This document shows, in pieces, positions 1 to 9,768 of a DNA stretch of 64,000 bases (position 1 is the first letter of the stretch; each line of letters begins with the position of its first letter). Origin of the DNA: Serpentinicella sp031432315 (GTDB taxonomy: Bacteria > Bacillota > Clostridia > Peptostreptococcales > Natronincolaceae); the NCBI RefSeq assembly GCF_031432315.1, contig NZ_JAVKGO010000004.1, forward strand, positions 124,001 to 188,000. The letters run 5' to 3'. A model generated the notes under the pieces. It saw nothing but the letters and a program-made list of their open reading frames with translations. It had not been told where the DNA came from and did not search any database. A program made the position numbers and the translations under genes.

Positions 1-1
1 G

Positions 2-1012
2 CTATTCATTAGCGGTCGTTGGATAGGTAGCAACCCAAGTATTTTTAAAGAACTAGCTCAAAACCCTATTTTTGATATAGCAAACCATGGGTATAGACAT
101 TCCCCCCTATCTATAAACGGTAGATCTGCATATGGTATTAAAGGTACTACAAGTATAGGGGAAGTAGTGGATGAAATCTTGTTAAATGAACAAAAAATTC
201 TAAATATAACTGGTAAGAAACCAAGATACTTTCGATCCGGAACCGCATTTTATGATGAAGTTGCAGTGAAAATTGCTAACGAACTTGGATATGAAGTTAT
301 TAATTACAATGTATTGGGAGATGCAGGTGCTACTTTTACTAGAGAACAGGTTCGTCAAGCCACACTAAGTGCTACATCTGGATCAATAATTCTATTTCAT
401 ATGAATCGACCAGAAACAGATATTGCCGATGGAATTATAGACGCTATTCCTGAATTAATTAAAAGAGGCTTTAGATTTGTTAAACTAGAAGAATATCATC
501 AAAAACTTGCTCCTCGAAAACCAACTGTAGATAATTATTTTTTGCACACTGTGGCTAGGGGAGATAGTCTTTGGGCTATTGCAACTAGATTTGGAACAAC
601 AGTTCAAAAAATACAAAATATGAATCAATTAAAGACAACCGTACTTAATGTTGGACAAAGACTCCAGGTTCCAGTGAAAGATCCTTCCCTATTAGTTGCC
701 CCGGTAGAAGTTAATCATCGTATTGCTAGAGGTGATAGTCTGTGGCGAATAAGTAATATGTATGGAGCTAACCTTAACTCTATTTATCAAAGAAATAACT
801 TAAATCAACATTCCATTCTTCAAGTTGGTCAAAGGGTAATTGTTCCTATTGAAGCTATCCATGTAGTTAGTTCAGGAGATACCTTGTGGCACATAAGCAT
901 ACGTTATGGGGTTAGCCTTCAACAAATCTATCAAAGAAATAACTTAAGTCCACAATCTATTATACGCATAGGACAAAGAATTATTGTTCCTCCTAATCCT
1001 ATTAGTTGGTAA
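2..1012 (+). CDS. Polysaccharide deacetylase with three LysM domains (5' truncated by window)
   Basis: The reading frame is open from base 2, so the gene starts before the window; an internal GTG at 167 is not needed as a start. The first part is a NodB-type deacetylase: an NHGYRH stretch early in the visible part matches the metal-binding H-x3-H motif, followed by RYFRSG. Three LysM repeats follow, each with a GDSLW or GDTLW core (DNA about 547-672, 715-846 and 862-990), and the chain ends just after the third. The family removes acetyl groups from peptidoglycan or chitin-like polymers outside the cell, with LysM holding it on the wall. Substrate and signal peptide cannot be judged without the N-terminus. 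It is followed at once by a terminator. Confidence 0.88.
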   Translation, partial: LFISGRWIGSNPSIFKELAQNPIFDIANHGYRHSPLSINGRSAYGIKGTTSIGEVVDEILLNEQKILNITGKKPRYFRSGTAFYDEVAVKIANELGYEVINYNVLGDAGATFTREQVRQATLSATSGSIILFHMNRPETDIADGIIDAIPELIKRGFRFVKLEEYHQKLAPRKPTVDNYFLHTVARGDSLWAIATRFGTTVQKIQNMNQLKTTVLNVGQRLQVPVKDPSLLVAPVEVNHRIARGDSLWRISNMYGANLNSIYQRNNLNQHSILQVGQRVIVPIEAIHVVSSGDTLWHISIRYGVSLQQIYQRNNLSPQSIIRIGQRIIVPPNPISW

Positions 1013-1023
1013 TTCTATAATAA

Positions 1024-1058
1024 AAAAGGCTTGCATTTTCTAAAATGTAAGCTTTTTT
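1024..1058 (+). terminator. Rho-independent terminator after the LysM deacetylase
   Basis: Inverted repeat GCTTGCATTTT (1029-1039) with AAAATGTAAGC (1042-1052), one G-U pair, followed by six T. It lies 11 bases after the stop of the deacetylase. Confidence 0.85.
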
Positions 1059-1074
1059 CTAGCCTTATCAAAAA

Positions 1075-1269
1075 TTATTTTCCCTCTAATAGTCTTTGAA
1101 TTTCCTTTTTAGAGCTTCTTGGTCCTTTGATATTTATTTGATATGTGTCTTTCCTTGATTGTATTGTAAGTTCTAAAGCTAAGTTCTCTTCCTGCTGCCA
1201 ACTATAGGACAAAATATCCTCCCATAAATATGAATTATCATATTTTATCCCATTTTCTGTTATAGCATT
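1075..1269 (-). pseudogene. C-terminal remnant of a DUF5673-like membrane protein gene
   Basis: On the minus strand 64 codons are open and end at TAA (1075-1077), with an in-frame TGA directly upstream at 1270-1272 and no start codon or ribosome site. The text has a coding look: NGIKYDNSYLWEDILSYSW, then a beta-strand-like stretch, then KKEIQRLLEGK. From memory this resembles the C-terminal domain of DUF5673 proteins (a G-I-x-Y ... W-E-D-I-x-S-Y-x-W pattern). I read it as the tail of a broken gene whose front part has decayed. The family assignment is from memory only. Confidence 0.45.
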
Positions 1270-1306
1270 TCATTAAACAAAAAAAGTCATACAAATAAAT
1301 AAAGGA

Positions 1307-1740
1307 TTACTGCCATGGATAGTAATTATAGCATATGTAGTCTACTGGGATCCTAAGAAATATTATAAGGAATCCTGCTCCGCTTAATGCAAAGTGTATC
1401 ATCATTAGAGCAGCCCCCCATCCCATTTATCCATCTTCATATCAAATTTAAATATGGTATGGCCTATTTTCCTTCGAGAATTTCATTCTATAATAGCAAC
1501 TACACCGCCTATACAATGTTTGCTATTAGACCTAATATCCAAACCGTTAAAACAAAGGACATGCCCAAGGTTTAGTTTAACCAATCCACTATGATTATCC
1601 AAAAACCCTTTCCTAGAAAAATATACTGTACTATAGCCGGCTACTATTCCAATTAATAAAGAAGCTACTTTAAAATTATTAAACGGAATAATAGATATCT
1701 ATATACCAGATATTGAATTTTATAATTCCATTGCTCATCA
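1307..1740 (-). pseudogene. Decayed membrane-protein gene fragments
   Basis: Two minus-strand fragments in different frames look protein-like. One, about 1307-1426, ends at TAA (1307-1309) and reads ALMMIHFALSGAGFLIIF then RIPVDY. The other, about 1475-1665, reads VASLLIGIVAGYSTVYFSRK and continues to a stop. Both are hydrophobic with basic turns, as in small multi-pass membrane proteins, but frameshifts and stops separate them and neither has a ribosome site. With the DUF5673-like tail this makes about 660 bases of degenerating sequence between the deacetylase terminator and the helicase gene. No intact gene is visible in 1060-1772. Confidence 0.35.
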
Positions 1741-1772
1741 TATTTAACAATCTCATAGTATATTAAGTATAA

Positions 1773-4700
1773 TTACTCCTTATTATAATCGTTAATAATC
1801 GATATAGTTTTATTTGCCACTTCACTACCTAGTGATGCATACAATCTCTTATCTCCAATAATATAAAATTCTTCTTTAGCTCGTGTAGACGCAACATTCA
1901 TTAGATTTGGATCAGAAACAGCCCACCTTGCTGCCCCACTGCTATTAGAGTCTGCTCCAAGGACAAAATAGACAATTTTCGCTTCTTTTCCTTGAAAAGT
2001 ATGAACAGTTCCAACATTTGTGGGTTTACCGTCTTGTCGTTTAGTAAAGTTAATTTCATCTAGAACTCGCGCAATTTTATAAGCCACATTTCTAAATGGA
2101 GATATAACATAGATTTCATTTGCTAAGTCTGGAGCTTCTTGTAACCGTTTAGCAATTAGACTTTTCAGTAAGTCAGCTTGTTCTTTAACATATTTATCAT
2201 TTGCCTTTCCAGCAGAATCTAACCACTGTGATTTCCCTTGCGCCTCATCTTCTTTTTTGCCTTGTACCATTAAACCATCATAAGATATTTCATTCGAAAT
2301 TGTGAACATCGGATAGTTCGAACGTCTATGTACCCAAAGTGGTATACCAATCCATTCATTATCATTTTTTTGGAACCCATACTGACTGGCATTATCTACA
2401 ATTGTTTGAGTAGACGCATCAGTAGAGACAAATTTTTGGTCTACTTTATAATGCCTTCCTATTAAGGTTAGAACATTCGAATCTAAAGTTAATACTGGTC
2501 TTATTTGTGAGGGATCCCCAACAACCATAATCTTTTTACTTCTAAAAATTGCTCCAACACTAGCCTGTGGTAGTGCTTGACCAGCCTCGTCTATAAATAG
2601 ATTGCCTATTGAATTTTCATTAAGGTTTTTAAACATTCTACCAAAACTAGCAAAAGTGGTGCTAATAACAGGAATAGTAAAGTTCAGCCATTGCCATGAT
2701 TCTGAAATTAACTGATGACCATTCTCTTTTGCAATGTAATCAGATTGTTTATTCCAAATAATCCTTGCCGCTTTTAAACTTCTTCTATTTTCATAAAGGA
2801 ATTGCTTTCTAACTTTTAAAGCTGAAATAAATAATTCTGATTGTAAAATCCGGAACTTCTTTGTAAACCAAGGATTAGACTTTTGGAGTTCTTCATATGA
2901 TAGTGAAAAATCTATTTCCTCTATGCCTCTTTGTGACTTGATTCTTTCCAATGACTCAATTTCTCGTTCTAACTTTTTTAGATTATTAACATTAGTATCC
3001 ATCCATAGTTCGAAGACAGATTTTCTCTCCTGCATTTGTTTTTGAATAAACTCACTTTTTTCAACAATTCCCTTTAGCTCATTTTCAAATTGCCTACAGT
3101 TATTGAACAATTTGCTTTTTTGTTGAGAAAGATAATTTAAATGGTTATTCGCGCTATTGAGATTCTTGAAATACTGTTCAACTTTTGATTTATTAAATAT
3201 TTTCTGAAACCATAAAAAACTCGGCCTTTGTGAAGTAACTACATTAAAATTTCTTTCAGCTTGAACTTGTTCATTAGTTAAATTTTTAAGTTGTATAGAA
3301 GTATTCGATAAATCTTTTTGAAGATTTATGATTTCTTGTTTCAGTCTTTCATTTTCGGCTATAGCTTCTTTTTCCTGTCTAATCAATTCCTTTTGTTTTG
3401 CCTTTTTTTCTTTTTCAAATTCATTAATTTGCTCTTTATGTTTGACTTTTATTTTGCGTAGATAATATATTTTCTGACTATATTCTTCTACTGTACCTCT
3501 TTTAATTTTCAATTCATTATAAAGACGTGAGAATTCCTGATATACATCAGTATTTGATTGATAATTTTCTTCTAAATCTTTTTCAATTGCTTCAATATTT
3601 AGAAGTAATTTATTAATATTGATTGACGTTCCACCTTCTAACGAAAAAACACCCCAATTTTCCTCATTTAATAGTTCACTTTTAATATTACGATTTTTTC
3701 CGAATCCCTCACCAGTTAATTGGGAATTAGAAATATCTTTGAAATAATTCGCTTCCTCTAATAGATTTTGAAAATCTTTAGCAACCTCTTTTTTCTTTGG
3801 TAACTCCTTAACAATGTTTTGAACTGCCCCATTATTTGAACTTGCCACAATAATATTTTTATTTGAAATAAATGGTGGTAAAACTCCAAGTTTGGCATTT
3901 TGCCAATAAACCAGACCCCCTTTAATACCTTTGTTAGAAAGTTTTGAAATTTCTAGTGCCTGTTGTACTACTAAATCAGCAAAAATATCCTTCAACAATG
4001 TTGTTTTACCTGTTCCTGGTGGACCGTTGACACTACGAATATCATTTTCGTCGTTTAAAGCTAGATTTACTGCAACCTGTTGCATGAATGAAAGTGCATA
4101 ATCAGGGTTAGTTGGGAAACGTCCTAACGGATAGAATTTTGGTTTTAAAGCAATTTCCTCAAAAATATGTACGTTAAATTGTTCTGATTCTTTATTGCTG
4201 TCTAGATTTTTCCTATATCCAGAAAAACCATTAAAATATCGATTTAAATTTTCACTATTAATTATCCTTGCTATTTTTAGATCTTCAATAAAGAAAGAAT
4301 GTAGGTTTATATCGTCATTATCCAAATTTTGCACGATTGTATAGCGAAAGTTATCTACCGAAACATTGTATCTTTGTAAAAGTTCAGAAATTGTCTTATT
4401 AAAATCCTCATCAAATTTTCGGTTTAAATCTTCTCTTAATGAAGTTTCAACTTTTAAGAAATCTTCAGGTAAATTGCCATGTTCACGAATAAAACCGCTC
4501 ATTGTTAAAAACAATTTATCAGCTATAAAATTTAGTTGATTATCAAAATATAAAGCAAAGGTAAATTTTTCAGAATTACTGACTTCTTCATAAGTTTTTG
4601 AAATCTTGTATCTCTCTCTCAATATATCAATAACTTCTTGAAAATTGAATATACCAAAATATAGTACTATGCCCGACTTTTTAAAGACCTTATCTGAAAT

Positions 4701-4865
4701 GTTTTTTTGTTCCTTTTGATTAGTTAAAAAATCTAAAAAAAACTTCTGCCAATTCTCTTCCATAGTATGTAACGACTTTAATAATTTATCTTTTTTGTTA
4801 ATTGAACCTTCCGATAACTGCTCTATTGTAATCCATGCATTTAAAATATCTTCCCTTTTATTCAT
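1773..4865 (-). CDS. UPF1-like superfamily 1 helicase with long coiled-coil insertion (putative defence gene)
   Basis: A 1030-residue protein with the motifs of an SF1 helicase of the UPF1/Dna2/SMUBP2 kind: Walker A NGPPGTGKTTLL near residue 280, Walker B FIDEAGQALPQ near 755, motif III VVGDPSQIRPVL near 780, a TVHTFQGKEA motif and a final STRAKEEFYIIGD near 1000. About residues 440-655 are rich in E, K, Q and L and look like a long coiled coil splitting the first RecA-like domain from the second. The first 270 residues are not recognised. No signal peptide or membrane segment is seen. Such helicases unwind RNA or DNA and are common in mobile and defence islands; the role here is inference. 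It sits alone next to the cassette-like element and is probably laterally acquired. Upstream of it, 4866-5195 holds only the repeat copy at 5003-5033. Confidence 0.85.
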   Translation of the reverse strand: MNKREDILNAWITIEQLSEGSINKKDKLLKSLHTMEENWQKFFLDFLTNQKEQKNISDKVFKKSGIVLYFGIFNFQEVIDILRERYKISKTYEEVSNSEKFTFALYFDNQLNFIADKLFLTMSGFIREHGNLPEDFLKVETSLREDLNRKFDEDFNKTISELLQRYNVSVDNFRYTIVQNLDNDDINLHSFFIEDLKIARIINSENLNRYFNGFSGYRKNLDSNKESEQFNVHIFEEIALKPKFYPLGRFPTNPDYALSFMQQVAVNLALNDENDIRSVNGPPGTGKTTLLKDIFADLVVQQALEISKLSNKGIKGGLVYWQNAKLGVLPPFISNKNIIVASSNNGAVQNIVKELPKKKEVAKDFQNLLEEANYFKDISNSQLTGEGFGKNRNIKSELLNEENWGVFSLEGGTSININKLLLNIEAIEKDLEENYQSNTDVYQEFSRLYNELKIKRGTVEEYSQKIYYLRKIKVKHKEQINEFEKEKKAKQKELIRQEKEAIAENERLKQEIINLQKDLSNTSIQLKNLTNEQVQAERNFNVVTSQRPSFLWFQKIFNKSKVEQYFKNLNSANNHLNYLSQQKSKLFNNCRQFENELKGIVEKSEFIQKQMQERKSVFELWMDTNVNNLKKLEREIESLERIKSQRGIEEIDFSLSYEELQKSNPWFTKKFRILQSELFISALKVRKQFLYENRRSLKAARIIWNKQSDYIAKENGHQLISESWQWLNFTIPVISTTFASFGRMFKNLNENSIGNLFIDEAGQALPQASVGAIFRSKKIMVVGDPSQIRPVLTLDSNVLTLIGRHYKVDQKFVSTDASTQTIVDNASQYGFQKNDNEWIGIPLWVHRRSNYPMFTISNEISYDGLMVQGKKEDEAQGKSQWLDSAGKANDKYVKEQADLLKSLIAKRLQEAPDLANEIYVISPFRNVAYKIARVLDEINFTKRQDGKPTNVGTVHTFQGKEAKIVYFVLGADSNSSGAARWAVSDPNLMNVASTRAKEEFYIIGDKRLYASLGSEVANKTISIINDYNKE

Positions 4866-5002
4866 GTTCTATCTCCCATTTTCATAAACATTAAAATTTT
4901 ATATATTCTTTATATATTTCGTTTATACAGGCCAAATCCCTTTTTAATCAATATCAACAATTAACTGAAATGCTTAATTCAACATTTTAGTTGGGTCTTA
5001 TT

Positions 5003-5033
5003 AAAACCTCCTTTACTTATGATACGGTTCACC
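5003..5033. repeat. Distal attachment-site copy (rlmH 3'-end duplicate)
   Basis: The 17 bases TTATGATACGGTTCACC at 5017-5033 are identical to 9783-9799, the last codons of rlmH. Read on the minus strand this copy gives GGT GAA CCG TAT CAT AAG TAA, which is Gly-Glu-Pro-Tyr-His-Lys-stop, the exact C-terminus of RlmH. The likeness continues leftward: 27 of 31 bases match between 5003-5033 and 9769-9799, including AAAACC at the outer end. It is what integration of an SCC-type cassette at rlmH would leave. Confidence 0.8.
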
Positions 5034-5195
5034 GTGCTTCACTAAACTGCGATTTTTTCTAACCTACAGATTTCAATTAATATTGCTGCTAAACAATTAT
5101 AAAATAACTCGATTCATAACGACTCACGAATATAATTACCTATTATTTAAGTTAAGGATATTGCATTGCTCACATATTGCTTCTCTAATGATAGA

Positions 5196-8100
5196 TCAAT
5201 CTATTTTTTCATATATTACTGTACTGTTAAATTTATCTCCATCATGATAGACATACATAGTTTTGTCATTACGAAGATAGAAATTCTTATGTAACTCTCT
5301 AGATTTAGTTGTTTCTTGTTTCATAATACGAACGGTCCAAAATATAGTATAACCCTGATCATCTAAATGTTTCATCAATGATTTCCTATCTGCAAATAAG
5401 AATGACTGACTTTCTTTCCAACTCTCTCCTGTACTGATTGAATAACATAGAATTTCATCGTTCTTGTCTTTATAACAATATCCGTCACCATATGTTATTC
5501 CTAGTATTTCTCTCGTTTTTGCAGAAGGAAGTGTATAAGTCATATCACCATACTCTTGATAATTCGCAACACATTCTTCAACAGATCTAAAAATTTTATA
5601 TTCCTTAAAACTTCTTTTATACACTGTATTAATATTATCAACTAAACTCAGTTGGTTCTTCCAAGGAAACCATGTAATCTCCATAGGTGTTATATAACAG
5701 TCAGTTTCTGTAGAAGAATGATAATTGACTGGTTCTCTTAGCAAGTTAACAAGTTTAGACTTTTTGTTCCTGGCATCATTAACAAGTATAGGTAAATCTT
5801 CTGCTTTTATTAGACCTGAATTAATCCAAATTAATGTTTCTCCGTTTAGATTATTTTCCTCAGCATGGAAACCATACAAAGTTAACCTTTCTTTTTCTAT
5901 CAATCCATTAAGTTCATTTGGATATAGCCATTTCTCATAATCAGGCGTCCAGTCTTCAGTAATCCAACTTTTTAGGCTTTCAAGTTCGTTTTCATGCTTT
6001 ACATCAGCAGGTATATCCTCAACAAATATTCTTTCATTACCTTCTTGTATTTCATCTCGATCAAGTTGAACTAATTCTTGTGCTGGATTAGGAAAATCGT
6101 CAATAAGGCCATAATCACCAAGTAAACTAACCGCCTCATCGTTGGCAGCATAGTTCAATCGATCCGCTAGAAAACCATATAATTCGTTTCTTGCTATCCA
6201 TGTATATTTCTCTGCAAATTGCATGATATTACTCCTACTACCATGTGTTGCCTTAGAATGTTCTCTTAATATCGCAATATCCAATCCAAGAATTTCACCT
6301 GCTTTACCTCCATTAGGTTTTCCATAGAATACCTCTTTATTCCATCCAAGTGCTAACAGTTTTTCATAGACAGCACATAATATAAATTGTGTTGACGTTA
6401 ATGATTGAAGACTATATGTATTTGCGTATTCATTCAATAACTTTCCAGGTGAGTCATTAGCTATTTCCTCACGACTGCTATACCATGAATTGTAAGGTTG
6501 ATCAATCTCAGACTTTATTTCATTTAATTGTAGTAGGCAATCTTCTTCTATTTCATCTTCAGTGTTTAGTATTACATCAATATCTTCTTTTGTATAATGA
6601 TTATATATTTCATCCTCATGATAAATGTAGCATGTTTCTTTAAAGAACCTCGATTCAATTGGGTCAACAAGTACATACCTTGCTAAGTCGTAATCAATCG
6701 GTCCATATCCTCCCATTCGAGTTCCTTTTAATGCATCAATATTAATCGATAGATTATTTCCAAGTCTATAAGGAGGCCTAGAAGCATTCAATATTTCTTC
6801 GCTTACTTTTCCTAATGCAAAAGCACGTTCGATTATGGCACGTCCATAATATCGAATTGCACAACTTAAATTATCTACTATTTTATCCCCTTCAAAAATA
6901 TTTAGATAAGTCCAGTTTGAAAACGAGGCAACCACATTAGGTGCATCATTCAAACACATGACAACACTCATAGCAACTGCCATAAGATCTTCCTTCATTT
7001 GAACATCATCGACTTCATATATGTAATCTAATAGTTTAATAAACTCTTCAGGACATGATTTGCCCCAATTAAATAACTGTTTTCTACAATCTTTTCTAAC
7101 ACCATTGCTAGAAGTTGTTAATGCCCATGCATACACAAGTGGTAAACCATCATATGTATCAGAACATTCTAGAGTCCAATAATCTTTACCAATCTTCAAT
7201 TCACTTTGTAGATACCAAGTATTATCTTCCTGATCTGTAAGGTACGCTGGGATTGACCAAAACTGATCTCTTCCTGCAACTGTATCAAAATCACTTAGAA
7301 ATTCGTGTAAAAAACTTGCTCCTAATGGATGATTCTCTATTCTGGATACTTTTAAAATTACTTTGTTTGCAATGTTTATAAGCGATTCTGAATTCTTCTT
7401 CATCGCTGTTAGAAGAAATGGTCTATAATCTGTAGCTTTCTCTTTAGATACATTAGCTAATGCAAACAAGTTAAGTTCATAAAGGCGATCTCCAGATAAA
7501 TCTTTGGTAAACTCTGAATTACTAAAAAGAATGCCCTTATCCTCAAGTAATATAATTGCCAACATCTGATGAGATGCATAATTTAGATCATTGATCTTAC
7601 ATGAACTACTATTTTCAAGAAAATATATCGCTGCTAAATAGTCAAAATAGGGTTGTATTCCAATTGAATAAATAGTCTTCGGAACCTCAAATATAGAAGT
7701 CGGATGGATATTGTAACTTTGTAAAAACCCTTCACACTCAAGATATTCAACCAATTCTTTGCAAATCTCATAACTATCATTTCCAACAGTTTCAGAGAAT
7801 TGTTCCAATAAATCCTCTCTTGCTACTTCATTATTCGAAATAAAAAGGTTTACGTAATCATTTAGAACTCTATTAATTATGTGTTCATTCTTTACACTGC
7901 TTGATTTTATACTCTGAGCAAATTCTGCTTCCATTACACCCAATTTGCTCTGAAGTAACCTTGTAATAGTAACAGAAGCTCTTTGCATTTCTATAACTTT
8001 CCCTCCTCTGTTCAAATCACAAAATAGCTTCAAAGCCAAAGGAGTTTTTAATGCCCATTTTAGCCACGGTACATTAGACACATCAATTTCATAATATTTT

Positions 8101-9653
8101 ACATAATCATCAAATAGTTTGTCAGCAGGTACATCTCCGTTAGCATTCAACCAGATGCTTCCTTTTAACAATTTATCTTCATACTGAATATAGTTGAACA
8201 CATAGTCACGGCTTGTTGTAATTAACTTTATTCGTGAATATCTTCGTGTTATATCATCAAATTCTCTTAGCCTTTCAATCCATTTATCATATGGTTGAGA
8301 TTCATCTAAACCATCAAGACAAATAACTATTTTAGGAACAATCACTAGAGCATCATCATCAGTAATCATAGCATTTTGTCTGCTAATTGATAAAGCCTCA
8401 AATGCTTGCCAAAGTTCTTCTTCAGACCATTGAGAAGATAATCCAAGCACCGTCTTTATGATTTCAAACCATGTCATATTGGGTGAGAACTCCTTAGCTC
8501 TAATAAACACTGGGATATGAGTATTATAGTTATATAGCTCCTCAGCTAAACCAACTATTCCATGGGTTTTACCAGTCCCCGGATCTCCTATAACAACTTG
8601 CGTTGTTCTAATGAACTGATTTTCTATTTGTCTTTTCAATTCATAAACACTGTAGTATTCATTATGTGCCTTAATCATCTTCAGAATATCTTCAATATGA
8701 AAGTATGTCTCGCGAAGCAGCTTTCTATTTTGTAATTGTATCTCTAGCTCATATAAATCAAGCTTCGATAGCAAACTATAGTCAATTGCTGAAAATGAAT
8801 CTTCAAAATATACACTTGACCCTATTTCTTCTAATTTGATATGAAGTTCTGAAGCAGCTCTCTCTGTATTAGAAAGCATTTTCAAAATTTCATCATTATC
8901 ATCCTGACTTTTTACCAGTTTTGCATAGGATACGCATGCATCAATTAACCCTTCTAGATGCATCATATTCTTTTGAGTATATTCATAGGTTTCCATGCGT
9001 TCCACAGCATTACCTAAGAATCTCATACTACTTGTTTTCAACTTTCCGCTCTTATGTAAGTTAGGTGTATACCTGTTATGTAACCATCCTTGTTGTTGCT
9101 TAGTAAAAGAACCCTTAATTGTTGCGAGTGAAAGTTTTGAGTTATGAAACCAGTATCTTTCCACACCTCTTGCTGATTCTCTTTGCAGTAACTCAAGAAG
9201 ATAGCTTTCATTCCAAAGTATAACTTTTAATCCCTCATATGCACTTTCCGTATCTTCTTGTAATTTATCCCATCCATTTTGTTCTGTCTTTTGAGATATT
9301 TTGCCTCCCTTAACCATTTTTATAGAAGCTAGGTCTCTTGGAACACAAACAATGTACTCATCTATATTAGGTCTAACCTTTAATGCAGTAGTGATTGAAT
9401 TCTTGATTTGGTTTATCTGACTATCTTGAATACTGTTAGGAAACCATTTAGCCTGTACTGCAGAAATTTTACCACTTTCTTTAACTGCGTACGCTTCAAC
9501 TCCTCCATCGCCACCAGAACCATTTATTACTCTAAAGCTTATGTAATTTTCTTCTGATACTTCTTTACACCAAATATTAAAAAGCTGATTACACAGTGCT
9601 TCAAAAGCTTTATTGGGCGATTCATCATGTGTTTGAAAATTTGTCCAATTCAT
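5196..9653 (-). CDS. Mrr-type nuclease fused to STAND/NACHT-like NTPase (Avs-like antiviral candidate)
   Basis: A 1485-residue protein. Residues 1-110 fit an Mrr-like PD-(D/E)xK nuclease: GSGGDGGVEAYA (D49, E53) then AVQAKWF (Q67, K69), the D...QxK pattern of Mrr enzymes. A P-loop NTPase follows with Walker A VVIGDPGTGKTH near residue 355, Walker B IVICLDGLDES near 440 and a TTSRDY sensor near 478, as in STAND/NACHT ATPases. The remaining 950 or so residues lack motifs I know and are probably helical repeats that recognise a ligand. This order (nuclease, STAND NTPase, large sensor) is that of Avs and related bacterial NLR-like proteins, which cut DNA after sensing phage proteins. That function is inferred. 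There is no partner gene; it is the sole cargo between the rlmH-end repeats. The start ATG at 9653 follows a GGGAGGGAATTT ribosome site. Confidence 0.85.
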   Translation of the reverse strand: MNWTNFQTHDESPNKAFEALCNQLFNIWCKEVSEENYISFRVINGSGGDGGVEAYAVKESGKISAVQAKWFPNSIQDSQINQIKNSITTALKVRPNIDEYIVCVPRDLASIKMVKGGKISQKTEQNGWDKLQEDTESAYEGLKVILWNESYLLELLQRESARGVERYWFHNSKLSLATIKGSFTKQQQGWLHNRYTPNLHKSGKLKTSSMRFLGNAVERMETYEYTQKNMMHLEGLIDACVSYAKLVKSQDDNDEILKMLSNTERAASELHIKLEEIGSSVYFEDSFSAIDYSLLSKLDLYELEIQLQNRKLLRETYFHIEDILKMIKAHNEYYSVYELKRQIENQFIRTTQVVIGDPGTGKTHGIVGLAEELYNYNTHIPVFIRAKEFSPNMTWFEIIKTVLGLSSQWSEEELWQAFEALSISRQNAMITDDDALVIVPKIVICLDGLDESQPYDKWIERLREFDDITRRYSRIKLITTSRDYVFNYIQYEDKLLKGSIWLNANGDVPADKLFDDYVKYYEIDVSNVPWLKWALKTPLALKLFCDLNRGGKVIEMQRASVTITRLLQSKLGVMEAEFAQSIKSSSVKNEHIINRVLNDYVNLFISNNEVAREDLLEQFSETVGNDSYEICKELVEYLECEGFLQSYNIHPTSIFEVPKTIYSIGIQPYFDYLAAIYFLENSSSCKINDLNYASHQMLAIILLEDKGILFSNSEFTKDLSGDRLYELNLFALANVSKEKATDYRPFLLTAMKKNSESLINIANKVILKVSRIENHPLGASFLHEFLSDFDTVAGRDQFWSIPAYLTDQEDNTWYLQSELKIGKDYWTLECSDTYDGLPLVYAWALTTSSNGVRKDCRKQLFNWGKSCPEEFIKLLDYIYEVDDVQMKEDLMAVAMSVVMCLNDAPNVVASFSNWTYLNIFEGDKIVDNLSCAIRYYGRAIIERAFALGKVSEEILNASRPPYRLGNNLSINIDALKGTRMGGYGPIDYDLARYVLVDPIESRFFKETCYIYHEDEIYNHYTKEDIDVILNTEDEIEEDCLLQLNEIKSEIDQPYNSWYSSREEIANDSPGKLLNEYANTYSLQSLTSTQFILCAVYEKLLALGWNKEVFYGKPNGGKAGEILGLDIAILREHSKATHGSRSNIMQFAEKYTWIARNELYGFLADRLNYAANDEAVSLLGDYGLIDDFPNPAQELVQLDRDEIQEGNERIFVEDIPADVKHENELESLKSWITEDWTPDYEKWLYPNELNGLIEKERLTLYGFHAEENNLNGETLIWINSGLIKAEDLPILVNDARNKKSKLVNLLREPVNYHSSTETDCYITPMEITWFPWKNQLSLVDNINTVYKRSFKEYKIFRSVEECVANYQEYGDMTYTLPSAKTREILGITYGDGYCYKDKNDEILCYSISTGESWKESQSFLFADRKSLMKHLDDQGYTIFWTVRIMKQETTKSRELHKNFYLRNDKTMYVYHDGDKFNSTVIYEKID

Positions 9654-9768
9654 AAATTCCCTCCCTTTAATAATCTATGTGCACTATTTACTTATAACTC
9701 CCTTACTAGCTACAGTTAAAAAGAAACCTTGAACCGTGCATATGAAGTACAGAATGATAAAACTTTAA

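Noticed and set aside
1387..1575. 62-residue plus-strand ORF
   Set aside because: No ribosome site and unnatural composition; it is antisense to decayed minus-strand fragments.
1013..1772. Search for a left-end attachment copy that would bound the helicase gene
   Set aside because: No sequence close to TTATGATACGGTTCACC was found by eye on either strand, so no second mobile element is annotated.
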